Shown: positions 24,952-33,847 of the stretch, in pieces | Numbering within the stretch: the first letter of the stretch is position 1 | How the letters are laid out: each line of letters opens with the position of its first letter | Source of the DNA: Pedobacter sp. ISL-64 | GTDB lineage: Bacteria > Bacteroidota > Bacteroidia > Sphingobacteriales > Sphingobacteriaceae | Direction: 5' to 3' | Assembly: GCF_018613605.1 (NCBI RefSeq) | Contig: NZ_JAGGPU010000020.1 | Location: 201,626 to 265,625, forward strand | Length of the DNA: 64,000 bases | Translations under genes and position numbers: made by a program | Notes under the pieces: generated by a model | Told to the model about the DNA's origin: nothing | The model's input: the letters and a program-made list of their open reading frames with translations, nothing else | The model's database searches: none

Positions 24952-26934
24952 CTAAAACTTCATTTTCTGTATCCTCACTGCATTTAAAATGGCCAAAAGT
25001 GCAACACCAACATCGGCAAAAACGGCTTCCCACATAGTGGCAATACCACCTGCACCTAAAATTAACACCAATGCTTTTACCGCGAATGCCAATACGATAT
25101 TCTGGATCACAACCTTTTTGGTTGCCTTACCGATTTTAACCGCAGTTGCAATTTTAGAAGGCTGATCGGTTTGGATAACTACATCGGCCGTTTCAATAGC
25201 AGCATCGCTCCCCATTGCCCCCATGGCAATACCAATATCGCTAATGGCCAATACAGGCGTATCATTTATTCCATCGCCAACAAATGCCACTACCTTGCTT
25301 CTGTCACTTTTAATTTCTTCAAGCCTGGCTACTTTATCTTCAGGTAATAAATCGCCAAAATAAGTATCAATACCTAAAGCAGTTGCAACTTTTTTAACAA
25401 TTGAAGTTTTATCACCGCTCAGCATCACTACCTGTTTTATTCCGTTTTCGTGAAGCTGCTTGATGGCCTCTGCGGCGTCTTCCTTTATTTCATCGGCAAT
25501 TAAAACGTATCCCACATATTTTTCGTCAACAGCAACAACCACAATACTTTCTTCAATAGCTGTAATCTTGGCATCAAAGGCAATATTAAATTTTTCTAAA
25601 AGCTTTGTGTTCCCTGCCAAAACCACTTTGTCATTTACCGATCCCTTTAAGCCCATTCCAGCAATTTCCTCAATATTTTCAGCGGGGTGAATTTCTTTCT
25701 GGCCTGCGTATTCTACAATGGCCTTAGCAATTGGATGAGTTGATTTCGCTTCAACAGCAGTTAATAAATTCAAAAACGTTGCTTCATCGATACTGCTTTC
25801 TACTTTCTGAACCTTAAAAACACCTTTTGTCAAGGTTCCTGTCTTATCCATTACAACAGTATTCAGCTTGGTAATTAAATCGAGGAAATTAGAGCCTTTA
25901 AAAAGAATTCCATTTGCCGATGCAGCACCAATGCCACCAAAGTATCCTAATGGAATAGAAATCACCAGCGCACAAGGGCAAGATATTACCAGGAAAACCA
26001 GCGAACGATACAACCAGGTTTGGAAATGATACTCGCTTCCTAAAACCAAAATCGGAATAGTAACCAGCGCGAGGGCTAAAAAGAAAACAATTGGTGTATA
26101 TATTTTAGCAAACTTGCGAATAAAGAGTTCGGTTTTAGCTTTACGCGTAGTGGCATTCTGAACCATTTCCAAAATGCGCGACAATGCACTATCGGCAAAA
26201 GCCTTAGTTACTTTTACTTCGATTACTTTATCCAGATTAAGCATTCCGGCCAAAATCGATTCGCCCTTAATAATTGTACGCGGTTTACTTTCGCCCGTTA
26301 AAGCGGCGGTATTAAAACTGCTTTTATCACTGACCAGTTCTCCATCTAGGGGGATTTTCTCACCGGCCTTTACTTGTATGGTCTCGCCAATTTCTACCTT
26401 TTCGGGATTAACATCTTCGTATTTTCCATTGCGGAAAACATGTGCTATATCCGCGCGAACATCAAGTAAAGCTTTAATATTCCTTTTGGCACGGTTTACA
26501 GCAGCCATTTGGAACAATTCGCCAATGGTATAAAAAAGCATTACCGTTACACCTTCTGGGTATTCGCCAATGGCAAAGGCACCGATTGTAGCGATAGACA
26601 TTAAAGAGAATTCGGTAAAGAAATCTTTGGCTTTAAAAGTTTCCCAAACCTCACGTAAAACCGGAATACCTACAGGTAAATAAGCTACTATGTACCAATA
26701 AGGCCTGATGATCTGAAATGCAGGAACTGTAAATAGATTATCAAACACAATCCCGATCAGCAGCATAACCAATGTTACAATGGCTGGCAGATAAGTTTGA
26801 AAGGCCGACGGATCCCCACCATGATCGTGGTCGTGGTCGTCGCCTTCTTCGTGTGTTTGATCGTGGTTATATTTTGGAGCGGAATGTACTTTACTGCTGC
26901 AACAGCTATCTTCTTTATCGTGTGAGTGGCTCAT
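24952..26934 (-). CDS. Zn2+/Cd2+-type P1B ATPase
   Basis: A 660-aa heavy-metal exporter in the inner membrane. The first 45 residues are a His/Asp-rich, Cys-containing metal-binding tail (HSHDKEDSCC; repeated HDHDH) instead of a folded HMA domain. The membrane CPx motif is ISCPCALVIS (about residues 315-322), the phosphorylation site DKTGTLTKG near 360, TGES in the actuator domain, and GDGINDTPVLA in the hinge. C-P-C in TM6 plus a Lys/Asp in the last helices (VFADVGVALLAILNAVRI) fit the P1B-2 (Zn/Cd/Pb) type. The reverse-strand upstream region reaches towards 27120; no metal-responsive regulator is adjacent. Confidence 0.93.
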   Translation of the reverse strand: MSHSHDKEDSCCSSKVHSAPKYNHDQTHEEGDDHDHDHGGDPSAFQTYLPAIVTLVMLLIGIVFDNLFTVPAFQIIRPYWYIVAYLPVGIPVLREVWETFKAKDFFTEFSLMSIATIGAFAIGEYPEGVTVMLFYTIGELFQMAAVNRAKRNIKALLDVRADIAHVFRNGKYEDVNPEKVEIGETIQVKAGEKIPLDGELVSDKSSFNTAALTGESKPRTIIKGESILAGMLNLDKVIEVKVTKAFADSALSRILEMVQNATTRKAKTELFIRKFAKIYTPIVFFLALALVTIPILVLGSEYHFQTWLYRSLVFLVISCPCALVISIPLGYFGGIGAASANGILFKGSNFLDLITKLNTVVMDKTGTLTKGVFKVQKVESSIDEATFLNLLTAVEAKSTHPIAKAIVEYAGQKEIHPAENIEEIAGMGLKGSVNDKVVLAGNTKLLEKFNIAFDAKITAIEESIVVVAVDEKYVGYVLIADEIKEDAAEAIKQLHENGIKQVVMLSGDKTSIVKKVATALGIDTYFGDLLPEDKVARLEEIKSDRSKVVAFVGDGINDTPVLAISDIGIAMGAMGSDAAIETADVVIQTDQPSKIATAVKIGKATKKVVIQNIVLAFAVKALVLILGAGGIATMWEAVFADVGVALLAILNAVRIQKMKF

Positions 26935-27121
26935 TATATCTATTGTATGCTAAACATCTTTTTTATTTATTATCGATAAAACCTCGCAGGTTTAGATACC
27001 GTTTTCAAATTTATGGAAAATAAAATGCTTTATCCCGAATCATTCTTAATAGCAATAATTTTTACAACAACACAATAAATTTTGTTAAAAAATGTTAATA
27101 GTGTATAAAAGATTTAAAATC

Positions 27122-27208
27122 ATGAAATCTATTAAAATTTCTTTTTCAGCGTCCGAACTTATCAGACGACTTGGTTTAGCAAAGATTTACTACTGGTTTA
27201 ACAAGTAA
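27122..27208 (+). CDS. Candidate 28-aa small protein
   Basis: ATG to TAA encodes 28 residues beginning MKSIKISFSASEL and ending AKIYYWFNK. It is cationic, with a probable amphipathic helix (ELIRRLGLAKIYYWF). It lies between the divergent metal ATPase and the M13 peptidase gene, 72 bp before the latter. It may be a real small protein, an upstream ORF of the peptidase, or chance; the compact, clean composition makes chance less likely. The rest of the gap 26935-27280 is AT-rich promoter DNA for both genes. Confidence 0.4.
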   Translation: MKSIKISFSASELIRRLGLAKIYYWFNK

Positions 27209-27280
27209 TATTCTTAATATATAACACCAGTATTAATTAGTATTTCATAAATTTCGCATAATTACTAACTTATTAAGCGA

Positions 27281-29314
27281 ATGAAATACCAAAATTTGAA
27301 AAGATGTTTTGCGACGCTAGGTATAGTCGCTGCAGGCTTTTCTGCAAATGCACAAATCAAAAAATTTATCGACCCTGCTAACATGGATCTTTCTGTTAAG
27401 CCAGGCGACGATTTCTACACCTACGCAAGTGGTACGTGGGTAAAAAACAATCCAGTTCCTGCTAAAGAAACGCGTTGGGGTTCATTTAACGAACTTCGTG
27501 ATTTCAATATCAATGCTGTTAAATCTTTAGTAGAAGATGCAGCTGCTGATAAATCTGCTCCTGCAGGTTCCGTTAAGCGTAGAGTTGGCGATTTTTATAC
27601 TGCTGCCATGGATAGTGCAACCATAGAAAAACTAGGCTATACGCCACTAAAGGTCGATTTAGAGAAAATTAAACAGATTAAAAACATTCAGGGTGTGCTA
27701 GATCAGGTGGCTTACATGCGAACCAATGGTTTGGGTGGTGGAATGTTCGGGCTGGGTGTTGGCCAGGACCGTAAGAATGTAAACAAATACATGGTGAATA
27801 TTAGTCAGGGTGGCACAACACTTCCCGATCGTGATTATTATTTGAAAGACGATGCCCGCAGCATTAAGATCCGCGATGCCTACAACACCTATATGGTTAC
27901 TTTATTTACTTTAACTGGAAGTACTCCTGAAGAAGCAAAACAAAAAGCAGCAACCGTTTATAAAATTGAAAAGCAATTTGCCGAAGCGCAGATGAGCCGT
28001 TTAGAAATGCGTGATCCTTACGCCACCTACAACAAACTTACCGTTGCAGAACTGAACAAAAAAACTCCAGACATTAACTGGACAACCTATTTGCCTAAAT
28101 TTAAAATCAAAAATCAAGATACCGTTCTGGTTTCATCGCCTAAATTTATGGCAAGCCTGGACGGAATGTTGAAATCGGTTCCTGTTACCGATTGGCAAAC
28201 TTATTTAGAGTGGAACATTTTAAAAGGTTCTGCTTCTAGTTTAAGTTCTCCATTTGTTAAGGCAAGTTTCGCTTTCACACAGGCACAAACTGGTCAGAAA
28301 GTACAAACACCACGTTGGCAACGCATGTCATCTTTAACCGATGGCACTATTGGCGAATTACTGGGGCAGCTTTATGTAGCCAAGTATTTTAAGCCGGAAG
28401 CTAAAGAACGCATGAACCAGATGATTGTGAACTTGCGTAAAGCTTTCGAAATCAGAATTAATGGTTTAGAGTGGATGAGCCCTGAAACCAAACAAAAAGC
28501 ATTGGCTAAGCTCAATGCATTTACACCAAAAGTGGGTTATCCGGAAAAATGGAAAAACTACGATGGTTTAGTAATTAATAAAGACACCTACTTCCAAAAC
28601 TTACGTAATGCAAGCGTTTGGGGTTACAACGAAATGGTTGATCAGTTAGGTAAACCTGTAGATCGCAAACGTTTTGGCATGACCCCTCCAACGGTTAATG
28701 CTTATTACAGCCCTACCCTAAACGAAATTGTTTTCCCTGCGGGTATTTTACAGTTTCCTTTCTTCGATCCAAATGCCGATGATGCCGTTAACTATGGTGG
28801 TATTGGTGCGGTAATTGGTCACGAAATGAGCCATGGTTTTGATGACAGTGGAAGTCAATACGATGCTGCTGGTAATTTAAAAAACTGGTGGACAGCTGAA
28901 GACAAAGCCAAATTTGATGCTAAAACAAAAGCTTTAGGCGAGCAGTTTGATGGCTATACCGTATTGGATACGGTTCATGTAATCGGTAAATTGACTATGG
29001 GCGAAAACATAGGCGATTTAGGAGGCTTAAATGCGGCTTATACTGCTTTTAAAATGACTAAACAAGGTCAAAGTAATGAGAAAATTGATGGTTTTACGCC
29101 AGATCAGCGTTTCTTCCTTGCCTGGGCACAGGTATGGAGAGGTAATATTTTACCAGAAAGTGCCGCTCAGTTAATTAAAACCGATCCACATTCTCCAGGC
29201 CCGTACCGTACTATCGGTGCACCTGTAAATATGGATGCATGGTACAATGCTTTTGATGTTAAACCTGGCGATAAATTATACAAAAAACCAGAAGACAGAA
29301 TTAGAATGTGGTAG
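27281..29314 (+). CDS. M13-family zinc endopeptidase (neprilysin/PepO type)
   Basis: A 677-aa secreted metalloprotease. After a signal peptide (CFATLGIVAAGFSANAQ) comes the M13 N-terminal domain (PGDDFYTYASGTWVKNNPVP, the family's opening), then the catalytic domain: NEIVFPAGILQFPFF, the zinc motif GHEMSHGFDD (HExxH, near residue 513), GENIGDLGGLNAAY with the third ligand Glu, and the end FDVKPGDKLYKKPEDRIRMW (W terminus normal for the family). It should act in the periplasm on peptides. Monocistronic, followed by a terminator at 29395. TAAATTTC about 30 bp upstream of the ATG is a near -7 element. Confidence 0.96.
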   Translation: MKYQNLKRCFATLGIVAAGFSANAQIKKFIDPANMDLSVKPGDDFYTYASGTWVKNNPVPAKETRWGSFNELRDFNINAVKSLVEDAAADKSAPAGSVKRRVGDFYTAAMDSATIEKLGYTPLKVDLEKIKQIKNIQGVLDQVAYMRTNGLGGGMFGLGVGQDRKNVNKYMVNISQGGTTLPDRDYYLKDDARSIKIRDAYNTYMVTLFTLTGSTPEEAKQKAATVYKIEKQFAEAQMSRLEMRDPYATYNKLTVAELNKKTPDINWTTYLPKFKIKNQDTVLVSSPKFMASLDGMLKSVPVTDWQTYLEWNILKGSASSLSSPFVKASFAFTQAQTGQKVQTPRWQRMSSLTDGTIGELLGQLYVAKYFKPEAKERMNQMIVNLRKAFEIRINGLEWMSPETKQKALAKLNAFTPKVGYPEKWKNYDGLVINKDTYFQNLRNASVWGYNEMVDQLGKPVDRKRFGMTPPTVNAYYSPTLNEIVFPAGILQFPFFDPNADDAVNYGGIGAVIGHEMSHGFDDSGSQYDAAGNLKNWWTAEDKAKFDAKTKALGEQFDGYTVLDTVHVIGKLTMGENIGDLGGLNAAYTAFKMTKQGQSNEKIDGFTPDQRFFLAWAQVWRGNILPESAAQLIKTDPHSPGPYRTIGAPVNMDAWYNAFDVKPGDKLYKKPEDRIRMW

Positions 29315-29394
29315 ATTGAGGTGGAAGGTTAAAGGTGGAGGGCTTAAGGCTTTCACTCAATAGTCAATTATTTTATATCATCCCTATATTACAA

Positions 29395-29425
29395 GCGCCC
29401 CGATTTCATTGGGGCGTTTTGTTTT
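29395..29425 (+). terminator. Rho-independent terminator of the M13 peptidase gene
   Basis: CGCCCC (29396-29401) pairs with GGGGCG (29411-29416) across a nine-base loop and is followed by TTTTGTTTT. Confidence 0.85.
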
Positions 29426-29546
29426 ATTAGCGTGGTGTAAGATGTTACCATCAGACACTGGTTGAAATTAAATTTAGCTTATTAACCTGAACTCAATAAT
29501 TATTTAATGAAAATACTGTCTTATAAACGCTCAGACCGGATCGATT

Positions 29547-29612
29547 CGTCATGCTGAATTTATTTCAGCATCTTTTAGCAGGAAAGACCATGAAATGAAT
29601 TCAGGGTGACGA
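29547..29612. repeat. CGTCATGCTGAA...CAGGGTGACG palindromic repeat
   Basis: CGTCATGCTGAATTTATTTC on the left faces GAAATGAATTCAGGGTGACG on the right. A related unit is at 44406-44487. It lies in the 564-bp gap 29315-29878, which otherwise contains a terminator at its start and a promoter at its end, and no gene. Confidence 0.75.
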
Positions 29613-29847
29613 CCGCTTTAACAAAAACATGGTTTAAGCTGCCAAAAGGAAATATTAATTATCGAACTCAGGGTATTAATTAATCGTCCACAGATATTGA
29701 ACGAATCAATTGGATGGTAACCATCCGACGCATACTTATTCACCGCCTTGGTTTGTGTCTCCACGAACTAACAATTAAACCAATGTCAATATTTATCCCA
29801 AATCAAAAATTAATTTATCTCCTTTCAACAATTCTTAATTATCATTC

Positions 29848-29855
29848 TATCTTTG
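29848..29855 (+). promoter_or_regulatory. -7 element TATCTTTG
   Basis: Perfect TAnnTTTG, 23 bp before the ATG at 29879. No clear -33 TTTG at the usual distance. Confidence 0.55.
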
Positions 29856-29878
29856 GAAAAACATAAGCCCCCTTTTTC

Positions 29879-30691
29879 ATGAGAAGCGCATTCAAAACAA
29901 TTCTTATCCTAAGTTTAACTTTATTCTCTTCAATAACCTTTGCTCAAGAGAATAAGTTAATCAGTCTTGAAGCATTGGTAAATAAAACCGATCCGGCCTG
30001 GCCGTTGGTAAAAAAGTGGATCGACTCTGCAAAAAACAAGGTGGAGATTCTACCCGTTGATTCTGCAAAGGCAAAAGAGGTTTTATATCACTCGCAAATG
30101 ACTACCTATGCTACACTTGGATCGGTAATTTACAATACCGGAGGCATTATGGTTGATAATGGATGGATTAGAATTTTAGGTTCGGGCAGCGAAAGATTGA
30201 GCCGAAATGTTGCCGAATGGAACAAAGGAAAAACCATAAAAGAATATGGCGATAACATCCCCTATCTATTAATTGCTGATGACGCTGTAGGTGGTTTCTT
30301 TGCCATCAATTATGGTGGCTTGGGTAAAGATATTAAAAACGTGTATTACCTGGAGCCTAACAGCCTAACCTGGCAACCGCTTGGTGCTGGCTATGGTGAG
30401 TTTCTTGTTTTTTGTTTTGATAGTGATCTTTCTAAATTTTATAAAGGCTTACGTTGGAGCAGCTGGAACCAGTTTATTGCAAATCTAGATGGCACCAAAA
30501 CCTATAGCTTTCGTCCTTATTTATGGGAAGAAGGAACCGACATCGATAAGTGTACACGGAAACTTGTTGGAATTGAAGAAATGTACCGTTTTAATATCAT
30601 GAAGTCGAAAGAACTGAATGCTGATAAAGGCATAAAAAAAGACGATACACAAAAAAAAGAAACCAAAGAGGAAACCAAAAACGAGCAGTAA
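29879..30691 (+). CDS. DUF2625 protein, exported
   Basis: A 270-aa protein with a signal peptide (TILILSLTLFSSITFAQ). The DUF2625 core is clear: TDPAWPLVKKWIDSAKN, EILPVDSAKAKEVLYHSQM, YNTGGIMVDNGWIRILGSGS and GYGEFLVFCFDSDLSKFYKGLRW. The family has no assigned biochemical function; in most bacteria it is cytosolic, so the signal peptide here is a Bacteroidota variant. The last 25 residues are a Lys/Glu-rich tail. It is followed after 22 bp by a DinB protein and probably shares its transcript. Confidence 0.82.
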   Translation: MRSAFKTILILSLTLFSSITFAQENKLISLEALVNKTDPAWPLVKKWIDSAKNKVEILPVDSAKAKEVLYHSQMTTYATLGSVIYNTGGIMVDNGWIRILGSGSERLSRNVAEWNKGKTIKEYGDNIPYLLIADDAVGGFFAINYGGLGKDIKNVYYLEPNSLTWQPLGAGYGEFLVFCFDSDLSKFYKGLRWSSWNQFIANLDGTKTYSFRPYLWEEGTDIDKCTRKLVGIEEMYRFNIMKSKELNADKGIKKDDTQKKETKEETKNEQ

Positions 30692-30713
30692 ATCACCGTC
30701 TATACAACAATTA

Positions 30714-31178
30714 ATGTCTAATACACTTGCTACCATCGCCCAGGTTAAAAACACCAGAATTTTTATTTTAGAACTGGTAAAAGATTTGAGCATCGAGCAA
30801 TTAAACAAAATTCCAGCAGGTTTTAACAATAACATCATTTGGAATATTGCCCATTTAACCGCGGCGCAGCAAAATATGTGTTATGTAAGATCTGGACTCG
30901 AGATAACTGTTGAGGAAAAATATTTCAGCCCTTTTTTAAGCGGGACAAAGCCTGATAAATTTATTGAAAAACAAGAGATTAATTCCATTTTCGATGCACT
31001 CTTAAACAGCATGGATCGTTTAGCCACTGATTATTCTAATGGTGTTTTTCTAAAGTTCGATCCTTGGGATAAACGTTATGGCATGAAATTAAACTCCATA
31101 GCGGATGCGATTAACTTTGTTCCCTTTCACGAGGGCATGCACATTGGTTATATTATGGCCTTAAAAAAACTGGTGTAA
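30714..31178 (+). CDS. DinB-superfamily protein
   Basis: A 154-aa four-helix-bundle protein. The three metal-binding His positions of the family are present: IIWNIAHLTAAQ in helix 2 and FVPFHEGMHIGYI near the C terminus (H-x-x-x-H). Some DinB_2 proteins are thiol-dependent S-transferases using bacillithiol or mycothiol; a bshB1 gene in this window makes a bacillithiol link possible, but the substrate is unknown. Second gene after DUF2625. Confidence 0.8.
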   Translation: MSNTLATIAQVKNTRIFILELVKDLSIEQLNKIPAGFNNNIIWNIAHLTAAQQNMCYVRSGLEITVEEKYFSPFLSGTKPDKFIEKQEINSIFDALLNSMDRLATDYSNGVFLKFDPWDKRYGMKLNSIADAINFVPFHEGMHIGYIMALKKLV

Positions 31179-31219
31179 AAGAAAAGATATTTTCGTGCCT
31201 TCTGTGTTTCTGTGGCAAA

Positions 31220-31558
31220 CTAAGCATACTTTGCCTGTGTTTTCTTAGGCAGTTTAGCTAAAACCATTGCTCTCGAATCGGCAACTCTGCTTTTTAGCTC
31301 TTTATCGTTTAAAACATCCAAATTTTCGATCTGGATCCATTGTCGCTTTGCCAGATGATAAGCTTGTGCAATGCCATCTCTGGCAGCGAGTTCATCAAAT
31401 TCATCTGGATTACATTTAATAGAAAAACGATTCCCTTCATCAATGGCAATAATTACGTAGATTTTTTCTTCGATCATAAAACATAAATGCTCCCATTTCA
31501 TCCCTTCTGTTGTACCGGGTAAACTCAAACAATATTCTCTGAAAGATTCGATATCCAT
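31220..31558 (-). CDS. MmcQ/YjbR-family protein
   Basis: A 112-aa protein of the YjbR double-wing fold: FREYCLSLPGTTEGMKWEH at the start, CFMIEEKIYVIIAIDEG, FSIKCNPDEFDELAARDGI, and YHLAKRQWIQIENL, in family order. YjbR-type proteins are annotated as DNA-binding but their role is not known. The ATG (31556-31558) touches a tract of seven CCCTAAA heptamers that seems to be its whole leader. A gene of the same direction does not follow; the DinB gene is convergent with a 41-bp gap. Confidence 0.88.
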   Translation of the reverse strand: MDIESFREYCLSLPGTTEGMKWEHLCFMIEEKIYVIIAIDEGNRFSIKCNPDEFDELAARDGIAQAYHLAKRQWIQIENLDVLNDKELKSRVADSRAMVLAKLPKKTQAKYA

Positions 31559-31607
31559 TTTAGGGTTTAGGGTTTAGGGTTTAGGGTTTAGGGTTTAGGG
31601 TTTAGGG
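31559..31607. repeat. Seven perfect TTTAGGG heptamers
   Basis: TTTAGGG repeats seven times without error from 31559 to 31607 (CCCTAAA on the coding strand of the YjbR gene), identical to the plant-type telomere unit. It starts at the base next to the YjbR start codon. Perfect short repeats are prone to copy-number change by slippage. Confidence 0.98.
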
Positions 31608-31613
31608 TAAGAC

Positions 31614-31621
31614 CAAAGCTA
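31614..31621 (-). promoter_or_regulatory. -7 element TAGCTTTG (reverse strand)
   Basis: Perfect TAnnTTTG on the reverse strand. Transcription would begin about 31607-31608, exactly at the edge of the heptamer tract, so the YjbR leader would be (CCCUAAA)7. No good -33 element found. The interval 31622-31800 has purine-rich degenerate sequence and no convincing gene. Confidence 0.5.
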
Positions 31622-31822
31622 AGAACAAAAGATTAAAGCTGAAAGGACAAAGAGAAAATTCAGAGGACGGGAGTCCGAAGACTAAAGCTAAAGGACTAAA
31701 GCGGGTTAACTTTCCTCCTCCTATCTCTGGATAGTTTATCCCTAAATCCAGAAATCGTTTAAATGCTGCATTCATATCTACACCATGATCCTGAAATCCA
31801 AAAATCATATTAATCCTATATC

Positions 31823-31830
31823 TATATTTG
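31823..31830 (+). promoter_or_regulatory. -7 element TATATTTG
   Basis: Perfect TAnnTTTG, 45 bp before the mnmD ATG. Confidence 0.5.
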
Positions 31831-31874
31831 CATCATTATCTTGAAAAAACCCAAGATCCTTAAAATCCTAGCTC

Positions 31875-32543
31875 ATGAATATTATAACCCCAACTGCTGA
31901 TGGTTCGAATACACTTTACAACGAAACCATAGGCGAACATTACCACAGTAAACATGGTGCATTACAGGAAAGCAAACACGTATTTGTTGATGCAGGGTTA
32001 AAATTCGCCTCTGCCAATTTAACTGAAGTTTCCATTTTGGAAGTTGGTTTCGGTACCGGACTAAACTTTATTTTGAGTTTCGAACATTGTGCAGCAAATA
32101 ACATTAACCTTAACTACACCAGCATCGAAGCCTTTCCGCTTACTACAGCAGTAATTGAGCAAACAGGTTATGCTGCATATGTTCCTGAAGCAATATGGGC
32201 CGATTTTATTTCAAATTACCCTGAAGCGTTAAAAACACCTCAAAAACTAACTTCGCTTTGCACCTTAGAAATTTCGCATACTACCTTGGCCGAATACCAC
32301 AGCGACCAAAAATTTGATGTGATTTATTACGATGCCTTTTCTGTGCAACACCAGCCCGAAATGTGGAGCGATGAAATTATTGCACATGCCTGCAGTTTCT
32401 TAAAACCAGGCGGAACTTTTGTTACTTACGCCATTACCGGAAAATTGAAAAGAGCCGTTAAAGCCTGCGGATTTACCATCGAAAAATTACCCGGCGCTCC
32501 TGGAAAAAGGGAAATGCTTAGGGCAATCAAGGCGGAAGGGTGA
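31875..32543 (+). CDS. mnmD: tRNA (mnm5s2U34) methyltransferase, MnmD type
   Basis: A 222-aa stand-alone version of the methyltransferase half of MnmC, which adds the last methyl group to the wobble uridine of tRNAs for Lys, Glu and Gln. Diagnostic sequence: TLYNETIGEHYHSKHGALQE at the start, the SAM motif LEVGFGTGLNFILSFE, FDVIYYDAFSVQHQPEMW and the C-terminal GAPGKREMLRA. Bacteria lacking fused MnmC often carry MnmD alone. Monocistronic with its own -7 element. Confidence 0.93.
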   Translation: MNIITPTADGSNTLYNETIGEHYHSKHGALQESKHVFVDAGLKFASANLTEVSILEVGFGTGLNFILSFEHCAANNINLNYTSIEAFPLTTAVIEQTGYAAYVPEAIWADFISNYPEALKTPQKLTSLCTLEISHTTLAEYHSDQKFDVIYYDAFSVQHQPEMWSDEIIAHACSFLKPGGTFVTYAITGKLKRAVKACGFTIEKLPGAPGKREMLRAIKAEG

Positions 32544-32632
32544 GCATTAGGAGGTTTAGGGGTTAGTGTGTAGGGGGGATTGGGATTAGGCAATTTGCAG
32601 GGAAACGTTAATAGTAGCAACGGCCTAAGTAT

Positions 32633-32731
32633 CTAAACCTGGGTGCAGCGGCAGCCTCCGTTTTTTCTACGGAGCTACAGCGAAAAACAGGACTAACGAT
32701 AACATGAAATAGTAGCTTGCTTTCCAAAAAA
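32633..32731 (+). repeat. Large structured element, 3' part (copy 5)
   Basis: TAAACCTGG, GCAGCGGCAGCC, stem CTCCG-(9 nt)-CGGAG, CTACAGCGAAAAACAGGACT and the end TTGCTTTCCAAAAAA follow the order of the 3' half of the 58091 copy; only the stem sequence differs, on both sides. The remainder of the gap 32544-32819 starts with a G-rich TTAGGGGTTAG-like stretch and holds no gene. Confidence 0.75.
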
Positions 32732-32819
32732 CTATTTTCATCTTATTTTGACATAATTTCGACCTCTGGCAAAAACCCATGGCTTTAGGATTTGTTAGTC
32801 TAACATTAACATTCGTATC

Positions 32820-33767
32820 ATGGAAAAAAGAATTTTAGGAAAAACCGATTTAAATATTGCGCCCATTGTATTCGGGGGAAATGTTTTTGGCTGGACGGTT
32901 GATGAGCAAAAGTCGTTCGAGATATTAAACCAATTTGTAGAAAATGGGTTCAACTTTATCGATACTGCCAATGTGTATTCGCGCTGGGCACCCGGAAATA
33001 AAGGTGGCGAATCGGAAACGATTATTGGTAAATGGCTTAAGAAACATAACAAACGCCACGATATTATTATCGCTACCAAGGTAGGCGCTGATATGGGACA
33101 GGGCAAATCGTTAAAGAGAGATTATATCATAAACGAAGTAGAACATTCTTTATCGCGCCTGCAAACAGATTATATCGACCTCTATTTCTCTCATTACGAT
33201 GACGAGCACACGCCCGTTGAAGAAACCTTGAGTGCTTACGAAACTTTAATTAAAGCCGGTAAAGTACGTTGGATCGGGGCATCAAACTTTTCTGCCAATC
33301 GACTTAAAGAATCTTTGGTTTATGCTACCGAACATAGCCTGCCTCGTTACGAAGTTTACCAACCAGGATACAACCTCTATGATAGAGAAAACTTTGAGCA
33401 AGAGCACGAAAAAATCTGTCTGGATTATGGCTTGGGCGTAGTAACCTATTATTCGTTAGCCAGTGGTTTTTTAACCGGAAAATACCGAAGCGAAGATGAT
33501 TTGAATAAAAGCCAGCGTGGTGGAGGCATTAAAAAATTCCTGAACGAACGGGGCTTTAAAATTTTAGCAGCACTGGATCAGGTGGCTGAGAAGCACCGAG
33601 TTGAGCCAGCTTCGGCAGCACTGGCTTGGTTAATTTATCACCCATCAATTACGGCGCCAATTGCAAGCGTTACCGATTTAAGCCAGTTAAAATCGTTCAC
33701 TGAAGCAGCAAACTTAAAATTATCACCTGAAGATATTTCCCTTTTAGATAAAGCGAGTATCTATTAA
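32820..33767 (+). CDS. Aldo/keto reductase
   Basis: A 315-aa NADPH-dependent AKR of the YajO/Tas-like group. Catalytic tetrad: Asp in FIDTANVYSRW with the Tyr, Lys in IIATKVGADMG and His in LYFSHYDDEHTPVEE. The cofactor-binding end is present as SVTDLSQLKSFTEAANLKLS. The substrate cannot be predicted. It is followed by a terminator at 33787, so it is probably its own unit. Confidence 0.92.
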   Translation: MEKRILGKTDLNIAPIVFGGNVFGWTVDEQKSFEILNQFVENGFNFIDTANVYSRWAPGNKGGESETIIGKWLKKHNKRHDIIIATKVGADMGQGKSLKRDYIINEVEHSLSRLQTDYIDLYFSHYDDEHTPVEETLSAYETLIKAGKVRWIGASNFSANRLKESLVYATEHSLPRYEVYQPGYNLYDRENFEQEHEKICLDYGLGVVTYYSLASGFLTGKYRSEDDLNKSQRGGGIKKFLNERGFKILAALDQVAEKHRVEPASAALAWLIYHPSITAPIASVTDLSQLKSFTEAANLKLSPEDISLLDKASIY

Positions 33768-33786
33768 AAAATAATCTCTTATATTT

Positions 33787-33826
33787 AAATGCCCGATTGG
33801 TGAAACAATTAATCGGGCATTTTGTA
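33787..33826 (+). terminator. Rho-independent terminator
   Basis: AAATGCCCGATT (33787-33798) pairs perfectly with AATCGGGCATTT (33811-33822), followed by TTG and A/T. The symmetric A/T flanks allow both directions. Confidence 0.9.
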
Positions 33827-33847
33827 TTAAACAGGATTTAAAATTAT

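Noticed and set aside
31559..31607. True telomere or linear replicon end
   Set aside because: Only seven copies, inside a gene-dense region, directly before a start codon.
31602..31808. Reverse ORF of 68 codons
   Set aside because: It runs through purine-rich low-complexity DNA and the edge of the TTTAGGG tract; no family resemblance.
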